From assembly GCA_016415585.1 (NCBI GenBank), contig CP066552.1, forward strand, positions 1,736,001-1,800,000: a DNA stretch of 64,000 nt, given 5' to 3'. Below the pieces are notes generated by a model, which was given only the letters and a program-made list of their open reading frames with translations, did no database searches and was not told the DNA's origin. Made by a program: the position numbers and the translations under genes. Below, one piece after another: positions 1 through 8,810 of this stretch. Numbering within the stretch: position 1 is the first letter of the stretch; every line of letters begins with the position of its first letter. Source of the stretch: Pectobacterium carotovorum. Its GTDB lineage: Bacteria > Pseudomonadota > Gammaproteobacteria > Enterobacterales > Enterobacteriaceae.

Positions 1-1
1 G

Positions 2-610
2 GTGATGATTATTATCGCCGTCATGATCGGGATGCTGTTTGTGCAGCCAGTGATGGGGTTGATGAGCGATCGCTATGGGCGTAAACCGTTTATTATTTGC
101 GGCAGTATTGGGCTGCTGTTGCTGTCGGTGCCCAGCTTTATCTTGATTAACAGCGATGTGATTGGGCTGATCTTCTGCGGATTGCTGATGCTGGCCGTAC
201 TGCTGAATTCCTTCACGGGGGTGATGGCGTCAACGCTTCCTGCGCTGTTCCCCACGCACATTCGTTATAGCGCGCTGGCGACGTCATTTAACGTTTCCGT
301 ACTGGTTGCGGGCTTTACGCCAACGGCGGCGGCGTGGCTGGTGGAGTCTACCGGTAACTTATATATGCCGGCGTATTACCTGATGGTGATTGGACTGATC
401 GGCCTGATTACGGGGATGTCGATGCGGGAAACCGCTAACCAGCCGCTGAAAGGCGCAACGCCAGCGGCATCGGATCGGACGGAAGCCAAAGAGCTGTTGC
501 AGGAACAGTACGACAATATCGAGCAGAAAATAGAAGAAATCGATGAGCAAATTGCCGAACTGGAGAAGAAAAGAAAACGGCTGACCGAGCAGCATCCTGA
601 GATTAATTAG
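2..610 (+). CDS. proP: ProP osmoprotectant/H+ symporter, C-terminal part
   Basis: This is the last 202 residues of an inner-membrane MFS symporter that imports proline, glycine betaine and ectoine under osmotic stress. The gene runs off the left edge, so the start is not visible. The sequence shows an MFS loop (MSDRYGRKP), then four to five membrane helices. It ends in a hydrophilic tail (from about residue 150) with heptad spacing (NIEQKIEEIDEQIAELEKK). That tail is the antiparallel coiled coil that tunes the osmotic set point of enterobacterial ProP, and its presence separates this protein from other metabolite:H+ symporters. A Rho-independent terminator follows 24 bases after the stop. Identification is secure; only the N-terminal half is missing from view. 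Confidence 0.95.
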   Translation: MMIIIAVMIGMLFVQPVMGLMSDRYGRKPFIICGSIGLLLLSVPSFILINSDVIGLIFCGLLMLAVLLNSFTGVMASTLPALFPTHIRYSALATSFNVSVLVAGFTPTAAAWLVESTGNLYMPAYYLMVIGLIGLITGMSMRETANQPLKGATPAASDRTEAKELLQEQYDNIEQKIEEIDEQIAELEKKRKRLTEQHPEIN

Positions 611-633
611 TCTCAATTTCCTATGTCAGGAAG

Positions 634-655
634 GCGCCACGGATGTGGCGCTTTT
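634..655 (+). terminator. Rho-independent terminator after proP
   Basis: A perfect 7-bp stem (GCGCCAC/GTGGCGC) with a GGAT loop is followed directly by TTTT. It lies between the convergent proP and amn genes, so it may serve both, although the T-run favours proP. Confidence 0.85.
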
Positions 656-690
656 CAGAGGGATAGGCCATTCGAATGAGAGCCTTTCGA

Positions 691-2151
691 TTAACGGAAC
701 GGCGGCTCGTTAAAGGTGCGCAGTTTACGTGAGTGCAGCTTGTCGCTTTCCGCCCGCAGCAGATCGATGGCACAGATGCCAATCTGCAAATGCTCCGAAA
801 TCGCCCCTTCATAGAAACGGTTCGCCTGTCCCGGCAGCTTGATTTCACCATGCAACGGCTTATCCGAGACGCACAGCAGCGTGCCGTAAGGTACGCGGAA
901 GCGATACCCCTGTGCGGCAATCGTCGCACTTTCCATATCTACCGCGACGGCGCGACTGAGGTTAAACCGCAGGGCAGAGGCTGCATAGCGTAGCTCCCAG
1001 TTGCGGTCATCGGTGGTCACAACCGTGCCAGTACGCAGGCGCTGTTTAACTTCTTCCCCCGGCATCCCGCTGACCATCTTGGTCGCGTCGTACAGCGCAC
1101 GCTGCACCTCGGCGATGCTGGGAATCGGGATATCCGGCGGCAGCACGGCGTCGAGTACGTGATCGTCACGCAGGTAAGCGTGCGCCAGCACGTAATCGCC
1201 GATGGACTGGCTTTCGCGCAGGCCGCCGCAGTGGCCGATCATCAGCCAGGCATGCGGACGCATGACGGCGAGGTGATCGCAGATGGTTTTAGCGTTGGAT
1301 GGCCCGACGCCGATGTTGACCATCGTAATCCCTTTACCCTGACGGGGAATCAGATGATAGGCAGGCATCTGGTGGTTCTTCCAGGCCAGATCGGACACCG
1401 TCTGCTCGGGGTTGGGCGTATCCGCGGTGATATAAATCCCGCCCGCGCAGGACAGCGCCTCATACGGGCTATCGGGATCGGCAATCTGCGCACAGGCCCA
1501 GCGCACAAACTCATCGACATAGCGGGTGTAGTTGGTGAAGAGAATGAACGGCTGAATATGTTCTACCGGCGTGCCGGTATAGTGGCGAAGTCGCGCCAGC
1601 GAGAAATCGGTACGCAGCGCGTCGAAGTGCGACAGCGGCGATGTGGTGGTAGCGTGAAACAGCCCATCTGCCGTCTCGTCCCCAATCTGCGACAGTTCTG
1701 TCGTAGGGAAATGCTTGGCGATGCCCGCGCTCATGGAACGGTCAAGAATCAGGTCGGAACCGTCGAGCACGTAGGGGAAGGGAATTTCCTGCTGTGATGG
1801 GCTAACCTCGATGGTGACGTCATAATCTCCTTCCAGCAGCGCCAGCTGTTCTGCCAGATAAGCACGCAAAAATGCCGGACGGGTAACGGTAGTGGAGTAA
1901 CTGCCGGGATGAGTAAAACGCCCATAGGCGCGATGGCGGGGATGACCGGTCGAATTGCCACTCCAACTGACGCGTAAGGCTGGGTAGGCAAATAGTCCTG
2001 CTGCACGCGCGGTGGCATCAGGTAGTGTGCCATCATTGATGAAGTCACCGATGGCGTCGCGCAGCGCTGAGACGGCGTCATCATACAGCGCTTCCAGTTT
2101 ATCCAGAGTCTGAGTGACGGTAAGACTGACGTGGGATCCGCTGTTGTGCAT
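691..2151 (-). CDS. amn: AMP nucleosidase
   Basis: A cytoplasmic enzyme that hydrolyses AMP to adenine and ribose 5-phosphate and so helps set adenylate pools. The 486-residue product matches the usual enterobacterial length of about 484. It has the family's N-terminal regulatory part followed by a C-terminal nucleoside-phosphorylase-like domain, with the stretch GKGITMVNIGVGPSNAKT near residue 275 and a VDMESATIAAQG motif near residue 420 that carries the purine-binding acidic residue. I chose the start at 2151 rather than the upstream ATG at 2169 because AAAGGAGAG sits at the right distance in front of it. It is convergent with proP and downstream of the five-gene ABC/MFS operon on the same strand. 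Confidence 0.95.
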   Translation of the reverse strand: MHNSGSHVSLTVTQTLDKLEALYDDAVSALRDAIGDFINDGTLPDATARAAGLFAYPALRVSWSGNSTGHPRHRAYGRFTHPGSYSTTVTRPAFLRAYLAEQLALLEGDYDVTIEVSPSQQEIPFPYVLDGSDLILDRSMSAGIAKHFPTTELSQIGDETADGLFHATTTSPLSHFDALRTDFSLARLRHYTGTPVEHIQPFILFTNYTRYVDEFVRWACAQIADPDSPYEALSCAGGIYITADTPNPEQTVSDLAWKNHQMPAYHLIPRQGKGITMVNIGVGPSNAKTICDHLAVMRPHAWLMIGHCGGLRESQSIGDYVLAHAYLRDDHVLDAVLPPDIPIPSIAEVQRALYDATKMVSGMPGEEVKQRLRTGTVVTTDDRNWELRYAASALRFNLSRAVAVDMESATIAAQGYRFRVPYGTLLCVSDKPLHGEIKLPGQANRFYEGAISEHLQIGICAIDLLRAESDKLHSRKLRTFNEPPFR

Positions 2152-2203
2152 ATTCTCTCCTTTAATCACGCTCTGCTGTTAGCTCACAGCGTAACTGAAG
2201 ATG

Positions 2204-2239
2204 CACAGCCCCGCCATCGTGAAATCTGGCAGGGCTGTG
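2204..2239 (-). terminator. Hairpin between the ABC operon and amn
   Basis: Long inverted repeat (CACAGCCCCGCCA against TGGCAGGGCTGTG, nearly perfect) with a loop of about 10 bases. It lies 44 bases past the last gene of the ABC/MFS operon and before amn. No clear U-run follows on the minus strand, so it could be a processing or stabilising hairpin instead of a true terminator. Confidence 0.5.
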
Positions 2240-2282
2240 AACGTGGAGAGAGACGGACGCTTAGGCGGTGTCTCTCGACAGA

Positions 2283-4061
2283 TTAGTGTTTGTGGCGACC
2301 GGAGAGGTTCGCTGCGCTCACGGCCAGTATCGACAGCACGCCGAGTGCGGCCGCCGGTGCCAGCACGCCCCAGAAGGCACGTTCGATATACGGCATACCT
2401 TCGGCTAGAACGCGTCCCCATTCTGGCGTCGGTGGTGACGCGCCTAGGCCTAAAAAGCCGAGCGATGCCAGCGCCAGCGCGATGCCTGGCAGTTTCAGCA
2501 TAGCGTGACGGAAAAGCGGACCAATCAGCGCGGGCAGAATATAGAACAGGCTGCGCCGTATTGGACCGACGCCGAGAATTGGCAGCATCCGAATATAAGG
2601 ACGCGCATTGATTTCGGCGACCAGTGCTGCCGTGTGGGCCGCGAGCGGAGCCCAACTGACGGCAATGACGGCAATCGCCGCGCCCGTTGCCGTCGGACCA
2701 TTGACCGCAGCAACCAGCAGCCCGGCAATCACTGGCGGCAGGGCGTTAGTCACTTCGATGGGGCCGCTGAACAGACGCGGAAACAGTCCAATCAACAGGC
2801 CGATCGCCAGACAGGCCAGCGACACCGCCAGCGCCAGCAGACAGGTATGTAGTGTGCCGTGTGCGACGCGCGCCAATAAATCGCGCCCCATCGCGTCCGC
2901 GCCAAAAGGCAGCAGGAACGACGGCGGTTGCAGGCGCAGAAAGGCGGAGGTATAGGGATCGCGCAGCAGGCCAGCCAGCAGCAGAAGCGCCAGCAGCAGC
3001 ACGCAGATAATCGGCAGCCAGATAGCATGACGAGATGCTGGGTTATCGTGTTCTTCCGGCACCGGCATAGCGCCGCTCCGCAGTGCGCGTCCGAGAATCA
3101 GCAGTCGCACGCCGCTTGCTGCGATGCCAGCCAGCGAGGCGATGAGTAAGAGAATCAGCACGCCGACCTGCAAAGCGGGCAGATCCTGCGCGGCTGCCGC
3201 CCCCAGCGTTGCACGTCCCAGACCGGGAATCGCGAACACTTTTTCGACGGCGATAGCACCGCCGGTTAACGAAACCAGAACCAGCCCGACCAGCGGCATC
3301 ACGCTGGGCAATGTGCGCTTTAGCACTGCCAGTGCGATATGACGGCGGCTCACGCCCGACACGCTCCAGGTGGTGAGCCAGTTTTCGCTGAAAGTGGCGG
3401 ATAGCGCGTCGGCAATAATCCGGCCAAGGTAACCGCCTGCTGGAATACCGAGCGCCAGCGACGGCAGTACCGCGTAGTGCAGGCCTAGCCAGCCATAGGG
3501 TGGGAACCACTGTAGCCAGATGGCGCCGACGATCAGCAGAAATGACGCCAGCAGGAATTCGGGCAGTGCGGTAAACAAGGCGGCAAACAGGCCGCCTGAA
3601 CGATGAACCTGACCGCGTAACCCTTGCTGAAAGGTAGGGGCGCACAGCACGGCAGCCAGTGTGAATGCCACCAGCGCCGAAGACGCCATCAGCGTGAGCG
3701 AGACGCCCGCTGCCTGCAACATCCCCGGAAGGACCGGCCGACCAGAAACCCAGGAGTTACCCGCATCGCCATGCAATAGGCCCGTCAGCCAGTTCAACAG
3801 CAGCTGCAACGGGCCTTGATCCAGCCCAAGAGAGTGACGAATCGCGTTTAGCGTTTCCGCCGTCGCTTCCTGCTCGCCGGAACGGGCACGCAGCAGCGCC
3901 AGCGCCGGATCCTGACCAGATAGCCACGGCAACATGCCAATCAGCACCACGATGCCCGCCAGCGTCAGCAGCCGCGAAAACAGCGGGATTAGCACGCCGT
4001 ATCGTGGGCGTTGCGTCTGGTTGATGGTCGCACAGGTGCGGCAATACAGCGATTCGCTCAT
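2283..4061 (-). CDS. Fused double permease of a peptide/nickel-type ABC importer
   Basis: A 592-residue inner-membrane protein that joins two permeases which are normally separate (DppB-like then DppC-like). The first half has the DppB pattern: an N-terminal helix, a periplasmic region with RHSLGLDQGPLQLLLNW, and the ATPase-contact loop followed by AIAVEKVFAIPGLGR near residue 275. The second half, from about residue 340, has the DppC pattern GADAMGRDLLARVAHGT and ends with LGFLGLGASPPTPEWGRVL. Having both contact loops in one chain means one polypeptide could supply the whole transmembrane channel. It is the last gene of the operon, 37 bases after the binding-protein gene. The substrate is not readable from the sequence; the partner genes and a Zur-like operator suggest a metal or metallophore. 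The fusion itself is seen directly and is open throughout. Confidence 0.85.
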   Translation of the reverse strand: MSESLYCRTCATINQTQRPRYGVLIPLFSRLLTLAGIVVLIGMLPWLSGQDPALALLRARSGEQEATAETLNAIRHSLGLDQGPLQLLLNWLTGLLHGDAGNSWVSGRPVLPGMLQAAGVSLTLMASSALVAFTLAAVLCAPTFQQGLRGQVHRSGGLFAALFTALPEFLLASFLLIVGAIWLQWFPPYGWLGLHYAVLPSLALGIPAGGYLGRIIADALSATFSENWLTTWSVSGVSRRHIALAVLKRTLPSVMPLVGLVLVSLTGGAIAVEKVFAIPGLGRATLGAAAAQDLPALQVGVLILLLIASLAGIAASGVRLLILGRALRSGAMPVPEEHDNPASRHAIWLPIICVLLLALLLLAGLLRDPYTSAFLRLQPPSFLLPFGADAMGRDLLARVAHGTLHTCLLALAVSLACLAIGLLIGLFPRLFSGPIEVTNALPPVIAGLLVAAVNGPTATGAAIAVIAVSWAPLAAHTAALVAEINARPYIRMLPILGVGPIRRSLFYILPALIGPLFRHAMLKLPGIALALASLGFLGLGASPPTPEWGRVLAEGMPYIERAFWGVLAPAAALGVLSILAVSAANLSGRHKH

Positions 4062-4098
4062 AAACTCGTCATCTTTCTGGTTGCGGGTGCGCTATCCG

Positions 4099-5610
4099 TT
4101 ACTTGGCGCCGGTGACAATATGTGTGGCGGCGTTAATCAGCGTGCGTTCACGCGGGTCGCGTAGTGCGTCTTTGACCTGTGCGCTTTCACCTTGAATTAC
4201 ACGCTCATGCAGCATTGGGATCGCGGCATCGCTGGCCAGGATCAGGTTTTCTGCCTGCATGATGGCCTGACGGCGTGCAACGCCCGCAGGAATCGCGGCC
4301 GCTTTTTGCAGCGCCTGATCGATCTCTGGGCGGCACAGCTGAGCGATATTGAACGACCCTTCACAGGCGAAGTCGCTGTACAGATAAGCCACAGGATCGC
4401 CGGAATCCAGTACGGTGGCGCGGGATAAAATAAAGGCATCAAACTTGCCTGCCAGCGCGTCGGACTCGATCTGTGCATACTCACGCACCACCTGTTTCAC
4501 CGTAAATCCAGCGGCGGTGAGCTGCTGTGCCAGATAGACTGCGACTTCAGGCAGTTCGGCGCGATCGCTGAACGTTGCCAGCGTGATGGTTGCACCCGCA
4601 GGCGTACCGGCTTTGACTGGGTTAGTTACCGGCTGACGCAGTTCCGCAGCCCACGGCAGCGCGGGACCTAACAGACCCTGCGCGATATCGGCACGTTTCT
4701 CATAGACGTTGTCCACCAGCTGCTGGCGATTGATCGCATCGCGCACGGCAGCACGCATGGCGGGATCTTGCATCACGCCATGGCGCGTATTCAGATACAG
4801 CGTATTGGTGCGTGGCATGGGGACTTCATGCACCAGCGATTGATCCAGCAGCGGTGCCTGAGAAACCGGAACGGCTTCGACAATGTCTGCCGTGCCGGTA
4901 CGTAATGCAGCAGCGCGCGCCGCGCCGTCGGACACAAAGCTGACATCGATACCGCTGGCCTGTGCTTTCTCACCCCAATAACCGTCGAATCGATCCAATA
5001 CCGCGCTGCTGGTGCCGGTGACGGTACGCAGAACGAACGGGCCGCTTCCGGTGCTGATCGGATTGACTATGCCATTTTTACCGTATGCCGTGGTGGAGAG
5101 AATCGCCAATTGCGGGCTGGATAAGCGCTGTGGCAGCAGTGGATCCGCTTTAGCGGTGGAGACAATGACGGCGTTATCGCCATCGGCTTTTACCGTTAAC
5201 TGCACGCCGTCCAGAATGCGCGGTTTGGGGGCAGCCGTGGACGCCACGGTGAGCGCATTCACTACGGTGGCGGCGTTTAAGGTGGTGTTATCGTGAAAAT
5301 GGACGTTTGGCCGCAGTTCAAAACGCCAGGATTTATCATCGATCTGCTGCCATTTTGTCGCCAGTGCAGGCTGGGCTTCGCCGAGTTTGTCGAGCACCAC
5401 CAGCGTTTCTGCCGTGCTCCAGCGCGACAGCTTAAAGGCATCATCACTCAGCGGCGTCAGGCCGGAGCGCGGAGGCTGAAGCATCGCCAGTTTGATTCGA
5501 CCGTCATGATGTGAGCTGTGGTTTTCCTCGGGCTCATTGAAGCAGCCTGAAAGCAGCAGCGTGGCTGATAGCAAGCCGGAAACGGGCCACAGGAAATTGC
5601 GCATATTCAT
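4099..5610 (-). CDS. Lipoprotein solute-binding protein, family 5 (peptide/nickel type)
   Basis: A periplasmic, membrane-anchored binding protein that should deliver substrate to the adjacent fused permease. The lipobox LLSGC puts the lipidated cysteine at about residue 23. Just after it is a His-containing segment (EENHSSHHDGR), which could bind a metal, though this is inference. The rest follows the family-5 pattern: the conserved STAETLVVLDKLGEAQPALA region, WRFELRPNVHFHDNTTL and the YLNTRHGVMQDPAMRAAVRDA region. Its 503 residues are normal for the family. I chose the start at 5610 because AAGGAC is correctly spaced before it. A longer start at 5628 would overlap the MFS stop. The two genes are probably translationally coupled. 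Confidence 0.85.
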   Translation of the reverse strand: MNMRNFLWPVSGLLSATLLLSGCFNEPEENHSSHHDGRIKLAMLQPPRSGLTPLSDDAFKLSRWSTAETLVVLDKLGEAQPALATKWQQIDDKSWRFELRPNVHFHDNTTLNAATVVNALTVASTAAPKPRILDGVQLTVKADGDNAVIVSTAKADPLLPQRLSSPQLAILSTTAYGKNGIVNPISTGSGPFVLRTVTGTSSAVLDRFDGYWGEKAQASGIDVSFVSDGAARAAALRTGTADIVEAVPVSQAPLLDQSLVHEVPMPRTNTLYLNTRHGVMQDPAMRAAVRDAINRQQLVDNVYEKRADIAQGLLGPALPWAAELRQPVTNPVKAGTPAGATITLATFSDRAELPEVAVYLAQQLTAAGFTVKQVVREYAQIESDALAGKFDAFILSRATVLDSGDPVAYLYSDFACEGSFNIAQLCRPEIDQALQKAAAIPAGVARRQAIMQAENLILASDAAIPMLHERVIQGESAQVKDALRDPRERTLINAATHIVTGAK

Positions 5611-5620
5611 CAGTCTGTCC

Positions 5621-6868
5621 TTATTCATTCACGGTTGAAGCGGATTTAAACGGGCGGCAGATGACCATCATGGCCAGCGAACTGCACAGCGGCACGGCGG
5701 CGAGCAGCACCCACGGAATGGCGGCCTGTGGCGACGGCGTTAGCGCGCGGTCGAGCTGGCCGCCGAGTATAAAGTTGCCGACCAGTACCGCGATGCCGCC
5801 CATCGACGCCAGTGCGCCATAGTGCGCGCCCAGATTTTTGTTGTTGGCAAAGCGTGGGATGAGGTCCATCCCGACGGGGACGATTAACATCTGCCCCAGC
5901 GTCAGCAGCGTAATTAATGAGATAGCCGGAAGCAGGCGCTGCCATCCGTCAGGCGGCGTGCTGGAAGCAAACAGCGCGACGCTAAAGAACGATGCAGCTA
6001 GCAGCGCAAAGCCCAGTGGCAGCATGCGCGCCGCGCCAACTCGGCGGGCAAAACGCGCCAGCGGGAGCTGTAACCCAATCACCAGCAGGGAAGCCAACAC
6101 AAACAGCGGGCCGAGATCTTTCTCGCTGCTGCCGGAGCGATGCAGTTCAACCGGCAGTGCCAGATAGAGCTGGTTGTAGCTGAACAGGTAAGCGCTGTAA
6201 GCAATGATGAACGCGACAAAGCGGCGCTGGCGGAACGTTTCCCACCACGGGGCAATCTGTAATTCGTTCTGATTGCGCTGCGTCGGCGGCAGGCTGAAAA
6301 ACAGGACGATGAGCGCGATAACAAACACGCCCGCGCCCGCAAGCGCCACGCGCTGGAATCCGTATCCGGCCAGCACTGAGCCGAGCAACGGCCCCAGCAC
6401 TGCGCCTAACTCGCCGCAAATGGCAAACAGAGCGAACCATTCAGAGCGGCTGCGTTTTCCCTCTTTTTCACTTTGCGTACCGGCCTGTGCCATCAGCGCT
6501 TCGATGGCGGGAGAGAACAGGGCACCGCCGACACCGGTCAGGCAGGCACCAAGGATGATCGGCCATAGCGAGTCGCCTAACGCCAGCAGGAGATAGCCGC
6601 TGATACGTACGACACAGCCACACAGGATGATCACGCGCGCGCCGAATCGGTCAGCCAGCGCGCCGCCGACTAAAAACATGCCCTGTTGAGAAAAGGTGCG
6701 TAAGCCAATCACCAGCCCGATAGCCCAGCCGGAAAGCAGCATGTCGTCGCGAAGGAAAATCGCCAGAAACGGTACGACGGCATAAAAGCCAATATTGAAA
6801 ACAAGCTGGCTACCCAGAAGCAACGGGGGATAAGGCCGTGGTGCGCGGTTGGCGGTAAGGTCTGACAT
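5621..6868 (-). CDS. MFS exporter within the ABC import operon
   Basis: A 415-residue, 12-helix major facilitator protein. The first cytoplasmic loop carries the MFS signature (GGALADRFGAR) and the helix-5 region has the antiporter-like motif GELGAVLGPLLGSVLAG, so drug/metabolite efflux is the more likely direction. It is sandwiched between the ATPase genes and the binding-protein gene. An exporter embedded in a peptide/nickel-type importer operon is the layout of opine-metallophore (staphylopine/pseudopaline-type) systems, where the exporter releases the chelator and the ABC system recovers the metal complex. No nicotianamine-synthase-like or opine dehydrogenase gene is visible here, so that role is a hypothesis. 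Confidence 0.8.
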   Translation of the reverse strand: MSDLTANRAPRPYPPLLLGSQLVFNIGFYAVVPFLAIFLRDDMLLSGWAIGLVIGLRTFSQQGMFLVGGALADRFGARVIILCGCVVRISGYLLLALGDSLWPIILGACLTGVGGALFSPAIEALMAQAGTQSEKEGKRSRSEWFALFAICGELGAVLGPLLGSVLAGYGFQRVALAGAGVFVIALIVLFFSLPPTQRNQNELQIAPWWETFRQRRFVAFIIAYSAYLFSYNQLYLALPVELHRSGSSEKDLGPLFVLASLLVIGLQLPLARFARRVGAARMLPLGFALLAASFFSVALFASSTPPDGWQRLLPAISLITLLTLGQMLIVPVGMDLIPRFANNKNLGAHYGALASMGGIAVLVGNFILGGQLDRALTPSPQAAIPWVLLAAVPLCSSLAMMVICRPFKSASTVNE

Positions 6869-6952
6869 GTCATGATCCGTTATAAAAAGCCCGTTACGGG
6901 GGAATGTGTTATTGATGCGATATTTTATTGTAAAAAGCGCGTTTTCAGCGAG

Positions 6953-7789
6953 CTAATAGCCTGACGTCGATAGCGTGGGGACGGCCTGCAACAGATGAGC
7001 GGTGTGCGCCTGCTGCGGTGAAGCCAGCACCTCTGTCGTGGGGCGATCTTCAATAATGCGTCCGCCGTCCATGACCAGCATTCTGTCGCACAGCCCGGCG
7101 AGCATGGATATATCGTGCGAGACCATCAGCAAGCCCATTTTGTTTTGTTCGGTGACCTGCTGAAGCAGGTTTTTAATTTGTTCACGCAGCGGTAAATCCA
7201 GACCGCTGACAGGCTCGTCTGCCAGTAAAAATTCGGGTCGAACAATCAGCGCTCGCGCCAGCGTGACACGCTGTGCCTGTCCCCCGGAAAGCTGCCCGGC
7301 GACCTTATTCAGAAGCGTGACGCTCAGTCCTACCTGATCCATGACTTCGCCCAAGCGGGCAGAATGGTTTCCATTAGCGTGACGGTTTTCATCGGGACGG
7401 AGTCGCTTCAGCGGCTCGGTGAGGAGATCGGCGACGCGCTGACGTGGCGCGAACGAGCCTGCCGGATCCTGCGGAATGTACTGAACGCGTCGGCGATACC
7501 AGAGCAGTGAACGTACCGAACCGGGTTTAATCAGGTTGCCGTCGCAGTACACCGCACCACTTTCTGGCGCTTCGAGTGCGAGCAGGGTTTTTAGCAGCGT
7601 GGATTTACCACAGCCGGAGGCACCGACCAGCCCGACGCGTTCGTGCTGTTGCAGGTTCAGCGACAGGTCGTGAAAAATGGCACTGGCAGGATCGGCCTTT
7701 TGCCACGGCAAACGTGACGTCTGGCGATAGCGGCTGACGTGCTCAAGGCTTAAAAACGGTGAGGGAACCGCATGCAGGTGGTGGTTCAT
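6953..7789 (-). CDS. ABC importer ATPase (DppF/NikE-like)
   Basis: A cytoplasmic ATP-binding subunit of 278 residues. Visible motifs in order are Walker A GLVGASGCGKSTLLKTL (about residue 55), the Q-loop YIPQDPAGSF, the signature QLSGGQAQRVTLARAL (about residue 167), Walker B EFLLADEPVSGLD and the switch histidine in LLMVSHDISM. The family usually pairs a D-type and an F-type ATPase, and this is the second one. Its start codon overlaps the stop of the preceding ATPase gene by 4 bases (ATGA), indicating translational coupling. The next gene, for the MFS exporter, follows after about 84 bases. Confidence 0.9.
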   Translation of the reverse strand: MNHHLHAVPSPFLSLEHVSRYRQTSRLPWQKADPASAIFHDLSLNLQQHERVGLVGASGCGKSTLLKTLLALEAPESGAVYCDGNLIKPGSVRSLLWYRRRVQYIPQDPAGSFAPRQRVADLLTEPLKRLRPDENRHANGNHSARLGEVMDQVGLSVTLLNKVAGQLSGGQAQRVTLARALIVRPEFLLADEPVSGLDLPLREQIKNLLQQVTEQNKMGLLMVSHDISMLAGLCDRMLVMDGGRIIEDRPTTEVLASPQQAHTAHLLQAVPTLSTSGY

Positions 7790-8625
7790 CCGGCAAGCGC
7801 TCCGGCAACAGCGGTGGGTAACACCGTGTCAGGAAAAAGATTGTCAGATAAAAGCGTGTCAGCGCGACGTGCGGCAGCGACCAGACTGCGGGTATACGGC
7901 TGCTGTGGTGCATTCAGTAGTTGCTGCATACTGCCGGATTCAATGACTCGCCCGTTTTCCATCACCAGGCCACGCTGGCAGAGTTGGGCGGCAACGGCGA
8001 TATCATGCGTAATAAACAGCAGGGCGGGAGCATCCGGCTGTGCGCTACGTTCCTGTAAGACCTGCAATACCTGCTTCTGGGTAATGACATCGAGCGCGGT
8101 TGTCGGTTCGTCCGCCACCAGCAGGCGTGTCTTGCCGAGTAGGGCGAGGGTAATACAAATGCGCTGGCGCTGGCCGCCGGACAGTTCGGCAGGATAGCGT
8201 TGCAGGAGGTTGGGAATATCATCCAGCTTCATGGCAGCCAGCAGTGCAGAAAGCTCAATGGAAGAAGGGGTTTTCAACGCCAGAGACAGCTGTTTTCCCA
8301 ACGGCATGAGGGGATTAAGCGCCGTTGCGGAGTCCTGGAACACGGCAGAGACGCGGCTGGCCTGCGGGCGCGCCAGCGCTTTCAACTGGCTGACCGCTTC
8401 GCCATTCACCCGAATACTGCCGCTAATCTGGCAGCCTGACGGCGGTGTGCCGATGACAGCTTTGGCGGTGAGGGATTTACCGGAACCGGATGCACCGAGT
8501 AAACAGACACGTTCACCCGCGAACAGCGTAAAGCTGATATCGCTGACCTTGGTTGCACCACCAATAGACAGGCTCAGGTTCTCTACCTGAAGAATGGCGT
8601 CTGTATGTCTGTTCCAGTTAATCAT
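7786..8625 (-). CDS. ABC importer ATPase (DppD/NikD-like), first gene of operon
   Basis: A cytoplasmic ATP-binding subunit of 279 residues. It has Walker A LLGASGSGKSLTAKAV (about residue 40), a Q-loop region AVFQDSATALNPLMP, signature ELSGGQRQRICITLAL, Walker B LLVADEPTTALD and LLFITHDIAVAAQ with the switch histidine. It heads a five-gene minus-strand operon: ATPase, ATPase, MFS, binding protein, fused permease. A Zur-box-like operator lies 31 to 47 bases upstream of its start, overlapping the expected promoter. The protein lacks the long C-terminal oligopeptide signature extension common in OppD, which is more like nickel/metallophore-type ATPases. Confidence 0.88.
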   Translation of the reverse strand: MINWNRHTDAILQVENLSLSIGGATKVSDISFTLFAGERVCLLGASGSGKSLTAKAVIGTPPSGCQISGSIRVNGEAVSQLKALARPQASRVSAVFQDSATALNPLMPLGKQLSLALKTPSSIELSALLAAMKLDDIPNLLQRYPAELSGGQRQRICITLALLGKTRLLVADEPTTALDVITQKQVLQVLQERSAQPDAPALLFITHDIAVAAQLCQRGLVMENGRVIESGSMQQLLNAPQQPYTRSLVAAARRADTLLSDNLFPDTVLPTAVAGALAG

Positions 8626-8655
8626 GGCTAACGTATAGGGTTAGTGTAAATCGAT

Positions 8656-8672
8656 ATGTAATAACATAACAA
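8656..8672 (-). promoter_or_regulatory. Zur-box-like operator
   Basis: Read on the minus strand the site is TTGTTATGTTATTACAT. It matches 13 of 17 positions of the enterobacterial Zur core ATGTTATAATATAACAT, keeping TGTTAT on one side and ACAT on the other. It lies 31 bases upstream of the first ATPase gene, where a repressor site would block transcription. The comparison was done by eye from a remembered consensus. Chance matches are possible in AT-rich DNA. Confidence 0.5.
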
Positions 8673-8810
8673 ATTACAACTACGTGATGCAAAGGAAATG
8701 TGATCCAGAGCGTATAAATTGGCGCCGCGACGCAGCCTTAGCTGACCGCGTCGATGATGAAAAAGAGGGGGAAGGATAAATCGTAGGAAAGCGTGATGTA
8801 TCTTTAGAGC

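Noticed and set aside
1159..1797. A 212-codon frame opposite amn
   Set aside because: It lies fully inside amn on the other strand, has no domain and no start signal, and reflects the GC-rich codon pattern of the real gene.
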